From Candidatus Eiseniibacteriota bacterium (GTDB taxonomy: Bacteria > Eisenbacteria > RBG-16-71-46 > SZUA-252), in NCBI GenBank assembly GCA_003235575.1, contig QJVW01000017.1, positions 1 to 35,756 on the forward strand: 35,756 bases of DNA. Direction: 5' to 3'. The position numbers and the translations under genes were made by a program. The notes beneath the pieces are model-generated. The model did not search any database and was not told where the DNA came from. It worked only from the letters and a program-made list of their open reading frames with translations. Positions 7,347-15,376 of the stretch are shown piece by piece. The stretch's first letter is position 1; every line of letters starts with the position of its first letter.

Positions 7347-8179
7347 GCCGGCCCCCGGTGTCCGTCCCGCTTCGGCGGGTTGGCGATGTTGCCGAGAATG
7401 ATCATCAGGGCGATGAAGACGTGCGCCAGCGACTGCGCGTCCATCCCGCGCATGGCCAGGCCCGGCTCATCCAGCAACGCCTCGTACTCCGCCGCGCCGG
7501 CCATGCCGCCCAAGAGCCCGTGCAGCTGCTTCGTCTGGAGATAGGGATAGTATTCCGGAGCGCTGACCGCCGTCACGGCGGCGACCATCGGGATGTGGTA
7601 GCGGGAGACGACCTGCTGCACCCACTCCTTCGTACCGGGGTACCCGGCGCTGATGTTCACCAGGAGCGCCAGGCTGTTGTAGTTCTCGATTCCCTGCATC
7701 ACCGGAATCTCGCTCACCGGCACGCCGCGAATGTCCACCGGATAGGTGTCCGGAATGCTCAGTCCCATGCGCGACATGACGAGCTCGTTCCCCGACTTGA
7801 AGCCGAGATTGACGTAGTCCACGCCGAGCTTCTTGCCGTATTCCTCGGCGGCGATGCTCAGCACCTGGTCGCTGAGCGGCGGTCCGCCCGGGTAGAGCGC
7901 GATCGCCACGATCTTGATGTTCCGCCGGAACAGATGCCGCGCGGCCGCCAGGTGCGCCGGATAGTTCTCCGCGATCGTGCCGGGATCGTAGTCGCCCGCC
8001 AGGAGCACCGTGGAACCGGCCGGCAGATCCTCGATCGCCTTGTAGAAGCCCTCGGCGCGGTGGCCCGGCTTCACCGGGGCGATGTGGAAGCCCGTCACGA
8101 GCGGAATGATGGTGAGCAGGGCGACCGCGAGAAAGATCCAGCGCCGGTCGAGATCCCGAAGCCACGGAATGCCGCTCAC
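7343..8179 (-). CDS. Twice-anchored membrane protein with a large extracytoplasmic or cytoplasmic domain (278 aa)
   Basis: I cannot name the family. A hydrophobic segment at about 14-31 and another near the C terminus (SLAHVFIALMIILGNI) flank a soluble domain of about 215 residues. That domain alternates predicted strands and helices (for example STVLLAGDYDPGT, IKIVAIALYPGG, YHIPMVAAVTAV), so it looks like a Rossmann or periplasmic-binding-type alpha/beta fold; this is inference from pattern only. The start is GTG 8179, overlapping the stop of the upstream gene as GTGA, and its own stop overlaps the next ATG. Such coupling implies co-translation with its neighbours. Topology cannot be settled from the sequence. 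Confidence 0.8.
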   Translation of the reverse strand: MSGIPWLRDLDRRWIFLAVALLTIIPLVTGFHIAPVKPGHRAEGFYKAIEDLPAGSTVLLAGDYDPGTIAENYPAHLAAARHLFRRNIKIVAIALYPGGPPLSDQVLSIAAEEYGKKLGVDYVNLGFKSGNELVMSRMGLSIPDTYPVDIRGVPVSEIPVMQGIENYNSLALLVNISAGYPGTKEWVQQVVSRYHIPMVAAVTAVSAPEYYPYLQTKQLHGLLGGMAGAAEYEALLDEPGLAMRGMDAQSLAHVFIALMIILGNIANPPKRDGHRGPA

Positions 8180-8814
8180 GAGCCCCCCTCCCCGCTGCCG
8201 TACGTCTTCTCAATGCCGAGGATGAGGCGGATGCCCGTCGCCATGACGCCCAGCGCCGCGCCGATCAGGATCCCGCGCTTGGCGGCGTTCTGCGGCACCT
8301 CCATCAGCCAGTCCGCGCTGGCGGGGATGATCGGATGGATCGCGTTGCCGATGGGCACGCGGCCGATCATGAGGATGAACGCGGCGATGGCCAGGAGCAG
8401 CGCCTCGGTGGAGCGGATGCGGAACGCCCGGAACGCGGCGGAGGCGATGAAGAACGCCAGCAGCGAGAACATCGTCGCCGACATCGGTGTGTAGAAGTTG
8501 CGGTACATCCAGCTGAACTGCGACGACGCGTCCAGGAACCCGTCGCCGGCGGCGAAGCCGATGACGACCATGACGACGAGCCCCGCCACGAGCACGATCT
8601 TGTAGATCCAGTCCTTGTGGCGGTTCTGGATTCCGTCCACGTTGACCCGCAGGACGTTCGCCACGCCCAGCACGTAGGTCAGCCCGACGAGAATCAGCGC
8701 CCAGTTCTGCAGATCTTGGTAGCCGTTCCGCACCCAGGGGTGCGGGACGAAGAACCCGATGAGGCAGAAGACGCCGGCGATGAGCGTGATGAGGACGGGA
8801 ATTTCGCGCTTCAC
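8176..8814 (-). CDS. Six-TM membrane protein of unknown function (212 aa)
   Basis: This protein is almost entirely membrane segments, roughly at 5-22, 38-56, 70-90, 109-130, 136-153 and 182-200. Short polar links include RNGYQDLQN and NRHKDWIYK. I do not recognise the family. The start is GTG 8814, ten bases after the stop of the FN3/DUF6754-like gene, with GAGGCG upstream as ribosome binding site; its stop overlaps the start of the next gene. It is the second gene of the four-gene membrane unit, and there is no sign of transporter or enzyme motifs. Confidence 0.8.
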   Translation of the reverse strand: MKREIPVLITLIAGVFCLIGFFVPHPWVRNGYQDLQNWALILVGLTYVLGVANVLRVNVDGIQNRHKDWIYKIVLVAGLVVMVVIGFAAGDGFLDASSQFSWMYRNFYTPMSATMFSLLAFFIASAAFRAFRIRSTEALLLAIAAFILMIGRVPIGNAIHPIIPASADWLMEVPQNAAKRGILIGAALGVMATGIRLILGIEKTYGSGEGGS

Positions 8815-8824
8815 GGACGTCGCC

Positions 8825-10009
8825 TCATCGCGTCGTGCTCCACCACTCGCCGAAGGAGTTCAAGCCCGAAGAGGCCAGGATGCAGCCGACCACCACGATG
8901 ATCATCAGCACGATCTTCACCGTGTCCGACGACTTGAGACTGCCGAGCAGCTTGGCGTCGTTCGAGAGGAGCGCGCTGGCGGCGTAGTACTCCTCGCCGA
9001 TCAGCGTGTAGTCGCAGGCGACGACGAAGAAGGGCAGCTGGTGGACGTTCGCCGTGCCGGCGATTTGGATCGCGCCGATCGAATGCCCGGTCTCCGCCAG
9101 GAGCAGCGACTCGGCGAAGAACGCGCCGAGGAGCAGGTTCGCGGCGGGCTTCTCGCGAAGCATCATGCCGTTCACGGCGGCCACGTAGGCGAACTGCTCG
9201 GTGGTGATGTAGCGGACCTGCTCGGCGCGGTAGGCGTCCGCGCGGCCGACGTCCTGATACCCCGACTTGACGACTTCCTCGGCCACCGTATAGACGGCGG
9301 GCGAGTTCGTGGGCACGTTGAGCGGCGTCTCGTACTTCGCGGCCGTCCGCGAGACGTTCGCGAGCAGAATCATGCTGGCGATCGTCTGGATGTCGTCGAT
9401 GTCCTGGACCCCGGGAATGTAGAGCACGCCCTTGCCCATCTCGGTGGCCCGTCCGATCGCTTCCTCGATGGCGGCCAATCCGGGAATGTGGCGGAACGTC
9501 CAGGTTTTTCCCTGCTGTGCCTGCCCGATGTAGAAGAAGAGGCATATGAAGAAGAGGAGCGTCACGACGAGCACGTTCCCCTTCGTCGTGTCGAACCAGT
9601 CCGGGTGGGCGGAAACGGGCTCCGAGATCGCGGAGGCGAGCGAGGCGTCCTCCGGGAGCGCCGTGATCCGGTACTGGTAGGCGACTCCGTCCTCGACCCC
9701 CTCGCCGACGTCGTTGTACGAGGTGGCGCTGCCGTCGATCGTCGCGATCGTCTCGAACGCCCCCTCGGCGCCGGCGCGGCGCGCGACGACCCACTGCGCC
9801 GGATGCTCGTCGGGCGCGATCCACTGGATGTCGATGCTGTGCCCCGCGTCGTTGGGGGTATCGGAGACGCGGAGCGCGACCTGGGCGGACGCGAGCGGCG
9901 CCATGCCGAGGCAGAGCAGGACCGCCGCCGAGGCGACGGCGCGAGCGGTACGAACGATGGACGGGAGCTTCAGGATCGGGTCTCCCACGACAACGGAAGC
10001 GCCCGGCAA
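8825..10009 (-). CDS. Secreted-domain FN3-like plus DUF6754-like membrane protein (394 aa)
   Basis: A signal peptide (about 18-42, ending in ASA) leads into a fibronectin type III-like domain at about 45-135. That domain includes SIDIQWIAP, WVVARRAG, and YQYRITAL, the strand pattern typical of FN3. A transmembrane helix follows at 144-164, then a soluble domain of about 200 residues, and a second helix at 364-381. The soluble part resembles, from memory, the DUF6754 family, with IYTV-like and ITTEQFAYVAAVNGMM segments; this was not checked. If the FN3 domain is outside, the DUF6754-like domain should be cytoplasmic. The start is uncertain: TTG 10009 is the first candidate, with a GTG seven codons later, and neither has a clear ribosome binding site. 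It heads the four-gene membrane unit. Confidence 0.75.
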   Translation of the reverse strand: MPGASVVVGDPILKLPSIVRTARAVASAAVLLCLGMAPLASAQVALRVSDTPNDAGHSIDIQWIAPDEHPAQWVVARRAGAEGAFETIATIDGSATSYNDVGEGVEDGVAYQYRITALPEDASLASAISEPVSAHPDWFDTTKGNVLVVTLLFFICLFFYIGQAQQGKTWTFRHIPGLAAIEEAIGRATEMGKGVLYIPGVQDIDDIQTIASMILLANVSRTAAKYETPLNVPTNSPAVYTVAEEVVKSGYQDVGRADAYRAEQVRYITTEQFAYVAAVNGMMLREKPAANLLLGAFFAESLLLAETGHSIGAIQIAGTANVHQLPFFVVACDYTLIGEEYYAASALLSNDAKLLGSLKSSDTVKIVLMIIVVVGCILASSGLNSFGEWWSTTR

Positions 10010-10120
10010 GGATGCTCGATGCGAAGGATCACGCGAGAAACGGGCCTCCGGTCCTGGTTGGTTCCGGCAACCCTGGAACGGTAGGCCGGGACGCGTCGGG
10101 GAGTCAAGCGCCGAATCCGC

Positions 10121-11251
10121 CTAGGACTCGATCCGTTCGACGTTCGCACGAGGCAGGAGGGCTTTGTCGCCCCCTCCGAAGTCGACCTCGAGCACGCGGA
10201 CCTTCGCCTCCGACTCGAGCGCGGTAGGCTCCGGGGGGAGCGCGACGACGACGCCCAGGCGCCCGAAGTATGGCTGGCGGATGATGCGGATCTGGCTTCC
10301 GATCGTGAGCCCCTCCTCCCCCGAGCCGCCGTCATGCTTCTCGCTCTCGATGCTGCTCTCCAGGCGTGGACAGATGATCTCGGGGCGAAGCACGCCGGCG
10401 CGAATCTGCGTCGCGCCGCTCACGGACACCTTGCGTCCCGCGCAGGAGCGGAGCAGTTCGAACGTCCGGCCCGCCATCGGGATTTCGCCGAAGCCCTCGG
10501 TCACGACGAGCGTGATCCCCATTTCCTCGGAGCCGGTGATGGCGACCCCCAGGTCGTAGCCCAGGAACTCGCGGAGGTCGTGATCGTCGAATCCGCCGAC
10601 GACGACCGCGCTCACCCCCATGGCGATGGCATGGTTCAGGGTCTTCGTCGTGACGTGCGCACCGCCCACGATGATCCGCCCGCGGTCCTCCTTCGTGATC
10701 ATCGCCTCGGTCAGCGTCGCGTCCGGCGTGTCGACCGCGACGCGCAATTCGCCGCACGTCTCCCCGCCGATGCCGAAGATCCCTTGAATGAACGTCCCGC
10801 GCGTTTCCACGGTCACACCCTGATGGGGGTGCACGTCCACGATCGATCCGTCGACGTAGGCGTCCACCTCGACCGGGATCGGCGGCTCGCGCAGCAGCGC
10901 CTGGCCCGTCACGGCGGAGACGCTCTCCAGCGTTCCCGTCACCGGCGCGTTGGCCCGCGATCGGAAGAGCCCGAAGAACGACTTGCTCTCGGCGAACGGC
11001 TGGCCCTTGGTGACGGCGCCGCCGACCTGGACGGTCAGGCACTCCGCGACGTCCTCGGGGAGGATGCCAAGCAGGTTCGCCGCGTTCACGGTCTGGACGT
11101 TGCCGGGCAGTTCGGTGCGCGCGACGATCTTCTCCGCGGTCACCTCGTCGCCCACCTTCACCGTCACGGTTCCCGCGAGCGGCAGCTTCCGTTCGCGACG
11201 CACGACGGTGAACGCCGTGACCTTCAAGCCGGGTGTGTAGGAATGCGCCAC
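10121..11251 (-). CDS. Protein with barrel-sandwich-like N-terminal half and KOW-like C terminus (376 aa)
   Basis: I do not know this protein's function. GTG 11251 is preferred as start because GAGGAG lies six bases upstream and the upstream MutL-like gene stops two bases before it; a longer ATG frame would overlap that gene. The first half has repeated short beta patterns like those of RnfC-type or biotinyl-lipoyl-like sandwich domains, for example VKVGDEVTAEKIVART and VTKGQPFAESKSFF followed by APVTGTLESV. A middle part with GRIIVGGAHVTTKTLNHA and AVVVGGFDDHDL may be an alpha/beta region. The last 60 residues contain IRIIRQPYFGRLGVVVAL, which resembles a KOW motif. It is the final gene of the gcv-led run. 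The domain readings are inference. Confidence 0.78.
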   Translation of the reverse strand: MAHSYTPGLKVTAFTVVRRERKLPLAGTVTVKVGDEVTAEKIVARTELPGNVQTVNAANLLGILPEDVAECLTVQVGGAVTKGQPFAESKSFFGLFRSRANAPVTGTLESVSAVTGQALLREPPIPVEVDAYVDGSIVDVHPHQGVTVETRGTFIQGIFGIGGETCGELRVAVDTPDATLTEAMITKEDRGRIIVGGAHVTTKTLNHAIAMGVSAVVVGGFDDHDLREFLGYDLGVAITGSEEMGITLVVTEGFGEIPMAGRTFELLRSCAGRKVSVSGATQIRAGVLRPEIICPRLESSIESEKHDGGSGEEGLTIGSQIRIIRQPYFGRLGVVVALPPEPTALESEAKVRVLEVDFGGGDKALLPRANVERIES

Positions 11252-11253
11252 GG

Positions 11254-13077
11254 TCAGCTCCTCGCGACCGCCGGGTAGATACCCAGCGCGTCGTTCCATT
11301 CGTTGAGTTTCTCGATACGCCGCGCGCGGTCCTCGGGCAGACCGAACGGTCGCCGGCCGCGGCAGTCGAAGACGAGCCCCACCACGCCGCCGCGAAGCGT
11401 CACCGTCCGCTCCCGGCCACGTCCCTCGCCCACGTCGAAGCCCTTTTCGGGCCGCAGCGTCGCCTTGACGAATTGGCCGTCGGCCAGCGGGAGGAGACGG
11501 AGCGTGCCATACGCCATGGAGAACTCCTCGCGCTTGCCCTCGGGCATCTCCACCGATACGTGCAGCATCGCCTGTCCCGGCTTGCCGGGGCCCACCGGCG
11601 CCACGCTGGAGCCGAGGCGGATCAGGCAGTCCTTTTCGAACACCTGGCGCGCGGCCGTCGCGTGCACGGTCGAGAGCACGCCCAGCTGCGGCATCATGAA
11701 GATCGAGTCGACGGCCAGCTCGGTCACCTGCTCCGGGAGGAACGCGTCGAGCATCATCAAGGCCGATTGCGCGCGGCGCGGCGCGTGCGACAGGACCCCG
11801 CCGCTCCCGACCAGGAGGTCGAGGTGATCGAGGCGAACCAGCGATTCGCCGCTGCCCGACTGCTCGAAGGTGTCCGAGATCGTGCGCTCCTGCTGGACGC
11901 CCTTCAGGCCGACCGCCAGCTGCTTGTGCTGCTCGAACGCGAGGCGCAGCGCCTCGCGGGCGATAGCCTGTTCGATGATCAATTCCTCCAGGGTCTGCGG
12001 AATGGTGGTCGGTCGGATCATCTTGTTCTTGATCCGGTTTCGAAGGTCGGGTTCGCCGATCTCGAAGGGAACCCAGCGGAGAATGCTGGGCAACCCGGCC
12101 TCCGCCAGCACGTTCGACACGGAGTACGACATGCCGAGGTTCGCGCTCACCGTCCGGTTGAAGACGCCCTGAAACACCGAGAAGACGTCCGTGGTGGCGC
12201 CGCCGATGTCGACGCCGACGACGTTGATCTTCTCCTCCCGAGCGATCGTCTCGATGATGAGCCCCACGGCGCCGGGCGTCGGCATGATCGGCACCGGCGA
12301 CCAGGTCATCAGCTTCTTGTAGCCGGGCGCGTGCGCCATGACGTGCTCCATGAACAGGTCGTGGATCTTGTCACGGGCCGGCGTCAGGTTTTCCCGCTCC
12401 AGCACGGGGCGCAGGTTCTCGGTCATGACGAGCGCGGTCTTGTCGCCAAGACGCTCCTCCACGGCGCCGGCGGCGTCCTTGTTGCCGGCGTAGATGACCG
12501 GCAGCTCGTAGCCGGCCCCCAACCGCGCCTTGGGATCGGCGGCCGCCAGGAGCTCGGCCATCTCGACCACGTGCGACGTGGTGCCGCCGTCGATCCCGCC
12601 CGAAAGGAGGATCATGTCGGGTCGCAGCTGGCGGATGCGCTTGATCTTCTGGTGCGGCAGCCGGCCGTCGTTGCTGGCGATGACGTCCATCACGATGGCG
12701 CCGGCGCCGAGGGCGGCGCGCTGCGCGCTCTCGCCCGTCATGCTCTTCACGACGCCCGAAACCATCATCTGCAGTCCGCCGCCGGCGCTCGACGTCGAGA
12801 TGTAGAGGTCGACGCCGACGTCGCCCTTTTGAGGCGTCAGGATCGTCTCACCGTCGAGGATCTTCCGTCCGGCGAGCTCCTCGACCTCCATGATGGCGTT
12901 CAAGACGCCGCGCGTGACGTCTTCGAAGGGCGCTTCCACCGTCGTCGGCGCCTCGCCGCGCACGATCAACCGGTAGTCGTCGCCGCGGCGCTCGATCAGA
13001 ATCGCCTTGGTCGTCGTGCTACCGCAATCGGTCGCCAGAATCGACTGCAATGGCTTGTCGGGTTTCGTCTCGCTCAC
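11254..13077 (-). CDS. MutL/GlmL-family ASKHA ATPase (glutamate mutase L-like)
   Basis: The 607-residue protein has the phosphate-binding loops of the actin/hexokinase/Hsp70 fold: ATDCGSTTTKA at 15-25, VGVDIGGATTD at 287-297, and the adenosine-site motif LVGSGGVLSHA at 422-432. It matches the MutL family first seen beside coenzyme B12-dependent glutamate mutase, where it is suspected to be a chaperone or reactivase. It is longer than the roughly 460-residue clostridial form. No glutamate mutase S or E subunit gene is in the window, so the classic role is doubtful here. Its GTG start overlaps the upstream stop as GTGA, and its stop is two bases before the next start, so it belongs to a tightly coupled run with gcv genes and small unknowns. 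Confidence 0.9.
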   Translation of the reverse strand: MSETKPDKPLQSILATDCGSTTTKAILIERRGDDYRLIVRGEAPTTVEAPFEDVTRGVLNAIMEVEELAGRKILDGETILTPQKGDVGVDLYISTSSAGGGLQMMVSGVVKSMTGESAQRAALGAGAIVMDVIASNDGRLPHQKIKRIRQLRPDMILLSGGIDGGTTSHVVEMAELLAAADPKARLGAGYELPVIYAGNKDAAGAVEERLGDKTALVMTENLRPVLERENLTPARDKIHDLFMEHVMAHAPGYKKLMTWSPVPIMPTPGAVGLIIETIAREEKINVVGVDIGGATTDVFSVFQGVFNRTVSANLGMSYSVSNVLAEAGLPSILRWVPFEIGEPDLRNRIKNKMIRPTTIPQTLEELIIEQAIAREALRLAFEQHKQLAVGLKGVQQERTISDTFEQSGSGESLVRLDHLDLLVGSGGVLSHAPRRAQSALMMLDAFLPEQVTELAVDSIFMMPQLGVLSTVHATAARQVFEKDCLIRLGSSVAPVGPGKPGQAMLHVSVEMPEGKREEFSMAYGTLRLLPLADGQFVKATLRPEKGFDVGEGRGRERTVTLRGGVVGLVFDCRGRRPFGLPEDRARRIEKLNEWNDALGIYPAVARS

Positions 13078-13544
13078 TTCGGTTCCTTTCGATCGGTACG
13101 ATCGGTTTTCACCCGGCGCGCCTCGCGGCGTTTCGCCTTGGCTTCGCGCTCCGCGCGGCGCGATTCGTCATCCTTGGCCTCGATCCGCACGAGCAGGTCT
13201 TCCAGGCTCTCCCGGCGTTCCAGGAGCAGCGCGACCCGGTCGTAGTCCGGCACGCTGAAGAACGACCGGACCAGCGGCTCGAAGAAATGGAGCGCTTGGC
13301 TGCCCAGAAACGACAGCGGCTTCGCGCTTTCGAGGAACAGGATCGCCGGCACCGTCATTCGGTGCCGCACGGTCATCTCGGCCACACGATTCAGCAGTTC
13401 CTCGTCCTCGGGAGACAGCCCCGGGGGCGCCGACGACTTCGCCCCCGCGCCGGCATCAGCCTTCGGCGCGGGCTTCCCCGAGTCTCGCTTCCACGAACGC
13501 CACCACTTGATCGCGATTTCCTCCAAACAGAACGCGGACGCCAC
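13074..13544 (-). CDS. Small mostly helical protein of unknown function
   Basis: The frame encodes up to 156 residues. A low-complexity Ala/Pro/Lys linker (about 22-42) precedes a helical core of about 80 residues with MTVPAILFLESAKPLSFLGSQ split by a turn, and a charged tail rich in Arg, Lys and Glu after residue 120. I do not recognise it firmly; I have an impression that short proteins with a TVPAILFLE-like core occur beside MutL genes elsewhere, but cannot verify it. GTG 13544 is the earliest start and overlaps the preceding gene by 89 bases without a ribosome binding site. A GGAGG at 13519-13523 (minus strand) points to a later, possibly non-standard start. Its stop overlaps the MutL start. 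Confidence 0.65.
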   Translation of the reverse strand: MASAFCLEEIAIKWWRSWKRDSGKPAPKADAGAGAKSSAPPGLSPEDEELLNRVAEMTVRHRMTVPAILFLESAKPLSFLGSQALHFFEPLVRSFFSVPDYDRVALLLERRESLEDLLVRIEAKDDESRRAEREAKAKRREARRVKTDRTDRKEPK

Positions 13545-13899
13545 GGTACGCGTCGAGCCAGTGACGATCCTCGAACGGACTGAGAAAGATACCCGTTCCG
13601 TCCACCGTCATGCGGCGCATTTCCTTCCAGGGCCGCACACGCGCCACGCCCAGCGACCGGACCTCCAGCGCCTCCGCCGTAAGGCGATACCCCGTCGGCA
13701 GGAGCCACGACGAAACCGAGAGCAGAATGAACAACGGCGCCGCGACGCCCAGCACCGCGTCGCCGGTGCCCTGCTCCACGAGCACGCCCAGCACGATCGC
13801 CGCGGCGATCAGCACGACGGCGCCCAGCGGCCGTTCCCGCGCCGGCCAGGCGCTCCACGTGAGCTCACGCGCCCCGGCCTGCTTAGACGCCCGAGCCAC
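13456..13899 (-). CDS. Two-TM protein with a bacterial PH-like (YcxB/bPH2) domain
   Basis: The 147-residue product has two hydrophobic segments at about 24-41 and 48-66, then a small beta-rich domain starting YRLTAEALEV and ending in a helix DQVVAFVEARL. This is the usual layout of membrane-anchored bacterial PH-like proteins; the sequence YRLTAEALEVRSLG is typical of that fold. Function is unknown for most members. GTG 13899 is used as start; it overlaps the gcvPB stop by 17 bases, consistent with translational coupling. The 3' end overlaps the next gene. The call is based on pattern only, and the start could be a few codons off. Confidence 0.65.
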   Translation of the reverse strand: MARASKQAGARELTWSAWPARERPLGAVVLIAAAIVLGVLVEQGTGDAVLGVAAPLFILLSVSSWLLPTGYRLTAEALEVRSLGVARVRPWKEMRRMTVDGTGIFLSPFEDRHWLDAYRGVRVLFGGNRDQVVAFVEARLGEARAEG

Positions 13900-15376
13900 C
13901 CGCCTCGAGATCCTGCCACGTGAGAACGAGCTGTCGCGCCGCGCGCGCCTCGTCCAGACGGCGCACCGGCGTTCGGGTCGGCGCGCGCCGCACGGATTCG
14001 GGATCCTCGATCGATTCCCGATCGATCGCCAGCATCGCCTCGGCGAAGGCGTCGAGCGACGCCTTGGACTCCGTCTCGGTCGGCTCGATCATCAGCGCCT
14101 CGTCCACGATGAGCGGAAAGTAGGTCGTGGGGGCGTGCACTCCGAAGTCGAGAAGCCGCTTGGCCACGTCGAGGGCTTTCACGCCCCGGGCCTTCTGGCG
14201 CACGGCCGACAGCACGAACTCGTGCATGCAGGGCCCTTCGTGGGACGGCTGGTACGCGTCCTGCAGACGCGCCTTGAGATAGTTCGCGTTCAGGATGGCT
14301 TCCCGGCTCACCTCCGCGACGCCCGACGCCCCCAGCGATCTCAGGTACGCGAGCGCCCGGACCAGAATCCCGAAGTTTCCATAGTACGAGTGCACGCGGC
14401 CGACCGAGCGCGGCCGATCGAAATCCCACCGATATCCCGACTCGGACCTCACCAGCACCGGCGTCGGGAGGTACGGCTCGAGATCGGCGCGGACGCAGAG
14501 CACGCCGCCGCCCGGCCCGCCGCCGCCGTGCGGCGTCGAGAAGGTCTTGTGGAGGTTGATGTGGGCGAAGTCGAAGCCCATCGCTCCGGGATTCGCCAGG
14601 CCCACCATGGCGTTCAGGTTCGCGCCGTCGAGATAGAGCAGCGCCCCCGCCTCGTGGATCCACTGGGCGATGGTGCCGACCTCCTTCTCGAAGATGCCGA
14701 GCGTGTTCGGATTCGTCAGCATCATCGCCGCGGTTCGCGGCGAGATGGCCCGCCGTACGGCCTCGAGATCGATCCGGCCGTCCGCGCCGGATTTCACCGT
14801 GACGACCTTGTAGCCCACCTGCGACACGGTCGACGGATTGGTGCCGTGCGCCGAATCGGGGACAATGACCTCCTCGCGCACGTCGCCGCGCTCCGCGTGG
14901 TACGCGCGGGCGATCAGGATCGCCGTCAGCTCGCACTGCGCCCCCGCCACGGGCTGCGTCGTGATCCCGGGCATGCCCATGATCGTCCGGAGCCATTCGT
15001 GGAGGTCTCCGATCACGGACAAAGCCCCCGGCACCGACTCCTCGGGCTGGAGCGGGTGGATGCCCGCAAACCCAGGCAGGCGAGCGATTTCGTCGTTCAG
15101 CTTCGGGTTGTACTTCATGGTGCAGGAGCCGAGCGGGTAGAGCGCCTTGTCGATGTGGTGATTCAGCGTCGACAGGTTCACGAAATGACGAACCGCGGCG
15201 GGCTCGGATACCTCCGGAAGCCCGGGAGCGCGATCGCGGATCGCCACCCCGGGCAGCAGCGCCTCCGCGCCGCGGGCCGGGATGTCGAGCGGCTGCAGAC
15301 GCGGTCCGCGGTGCCCCGGAACGGAAAGCTCCCGGATCGTCGGCTCCACGACGGTCGGCTCGTTCACCGTGGACAC
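13883..15376 (-). CDS. gcvPB: Glycine dehydrogenase (decarboxylating) subunit 2
   Basis: The 497-residue protein is the PLP-binding half of the split P-protein. It contains LNHHIDKALYPLGSCTMKYN (71-90), typical of subunit 2, and the PLP lysine Lys277 in INLHKTFSTPHGGGGPG. With GcvPA it decarboxylates glycine and transfers aminomethyl to the lipoyl arm of GcvH. The frame is open far upstream, but that part is out of frame with the true gcvPA. The start is taken as GTG 15376, four bases after GAGGAGG, which overlaps the gcvPA stop by 13 bases. It is the fourth gene of the gcv run. The lysine and glycine-rich loop look intact. Confidence 0.96.
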   Translation of the reverse strand: MSTVNEPTVVEPTIRELSVPGHRGPRLQPLDIPARGAEALLPGVAIRDRAPGLPEVSEPAAVRHFVNLSTLNHHIDKALYPLGSCTMKYNPKLNDEIARLPGFAGIHPLQPEESVPGALSVIGDLHEWLRTIMGMPGITTQPVAGAQCELTAILIARAYHAERGDVREEVIVPDSAHGTNPSTVSQVGYKVVTVKSGADGRIDLEAVRRAISPRTAAMMLTNPNTLGIFEKEVGTIAQWIHEAGALLYLDGANLNAMVGLANPGAMGFDFAHINLHKTFSTPHGGGGPGGGVLCVRADLEPYLPTPVLVRSESGYRWDFDRPRSVGRVHSYYGNFGILVRALAYLRSLGASGVAEVSREAILNANYLKARLQDAYQPSHEGPCMHEFVLSAVRQKARGVKALDVAKRLLDFGVHAPTTYFPLIVDEALMIEPTETESKASLDAFAEAMLAIDRESIEDPESVRRAPTRTPVRRLDEARAARQLVLTWQDLEAGGSGV

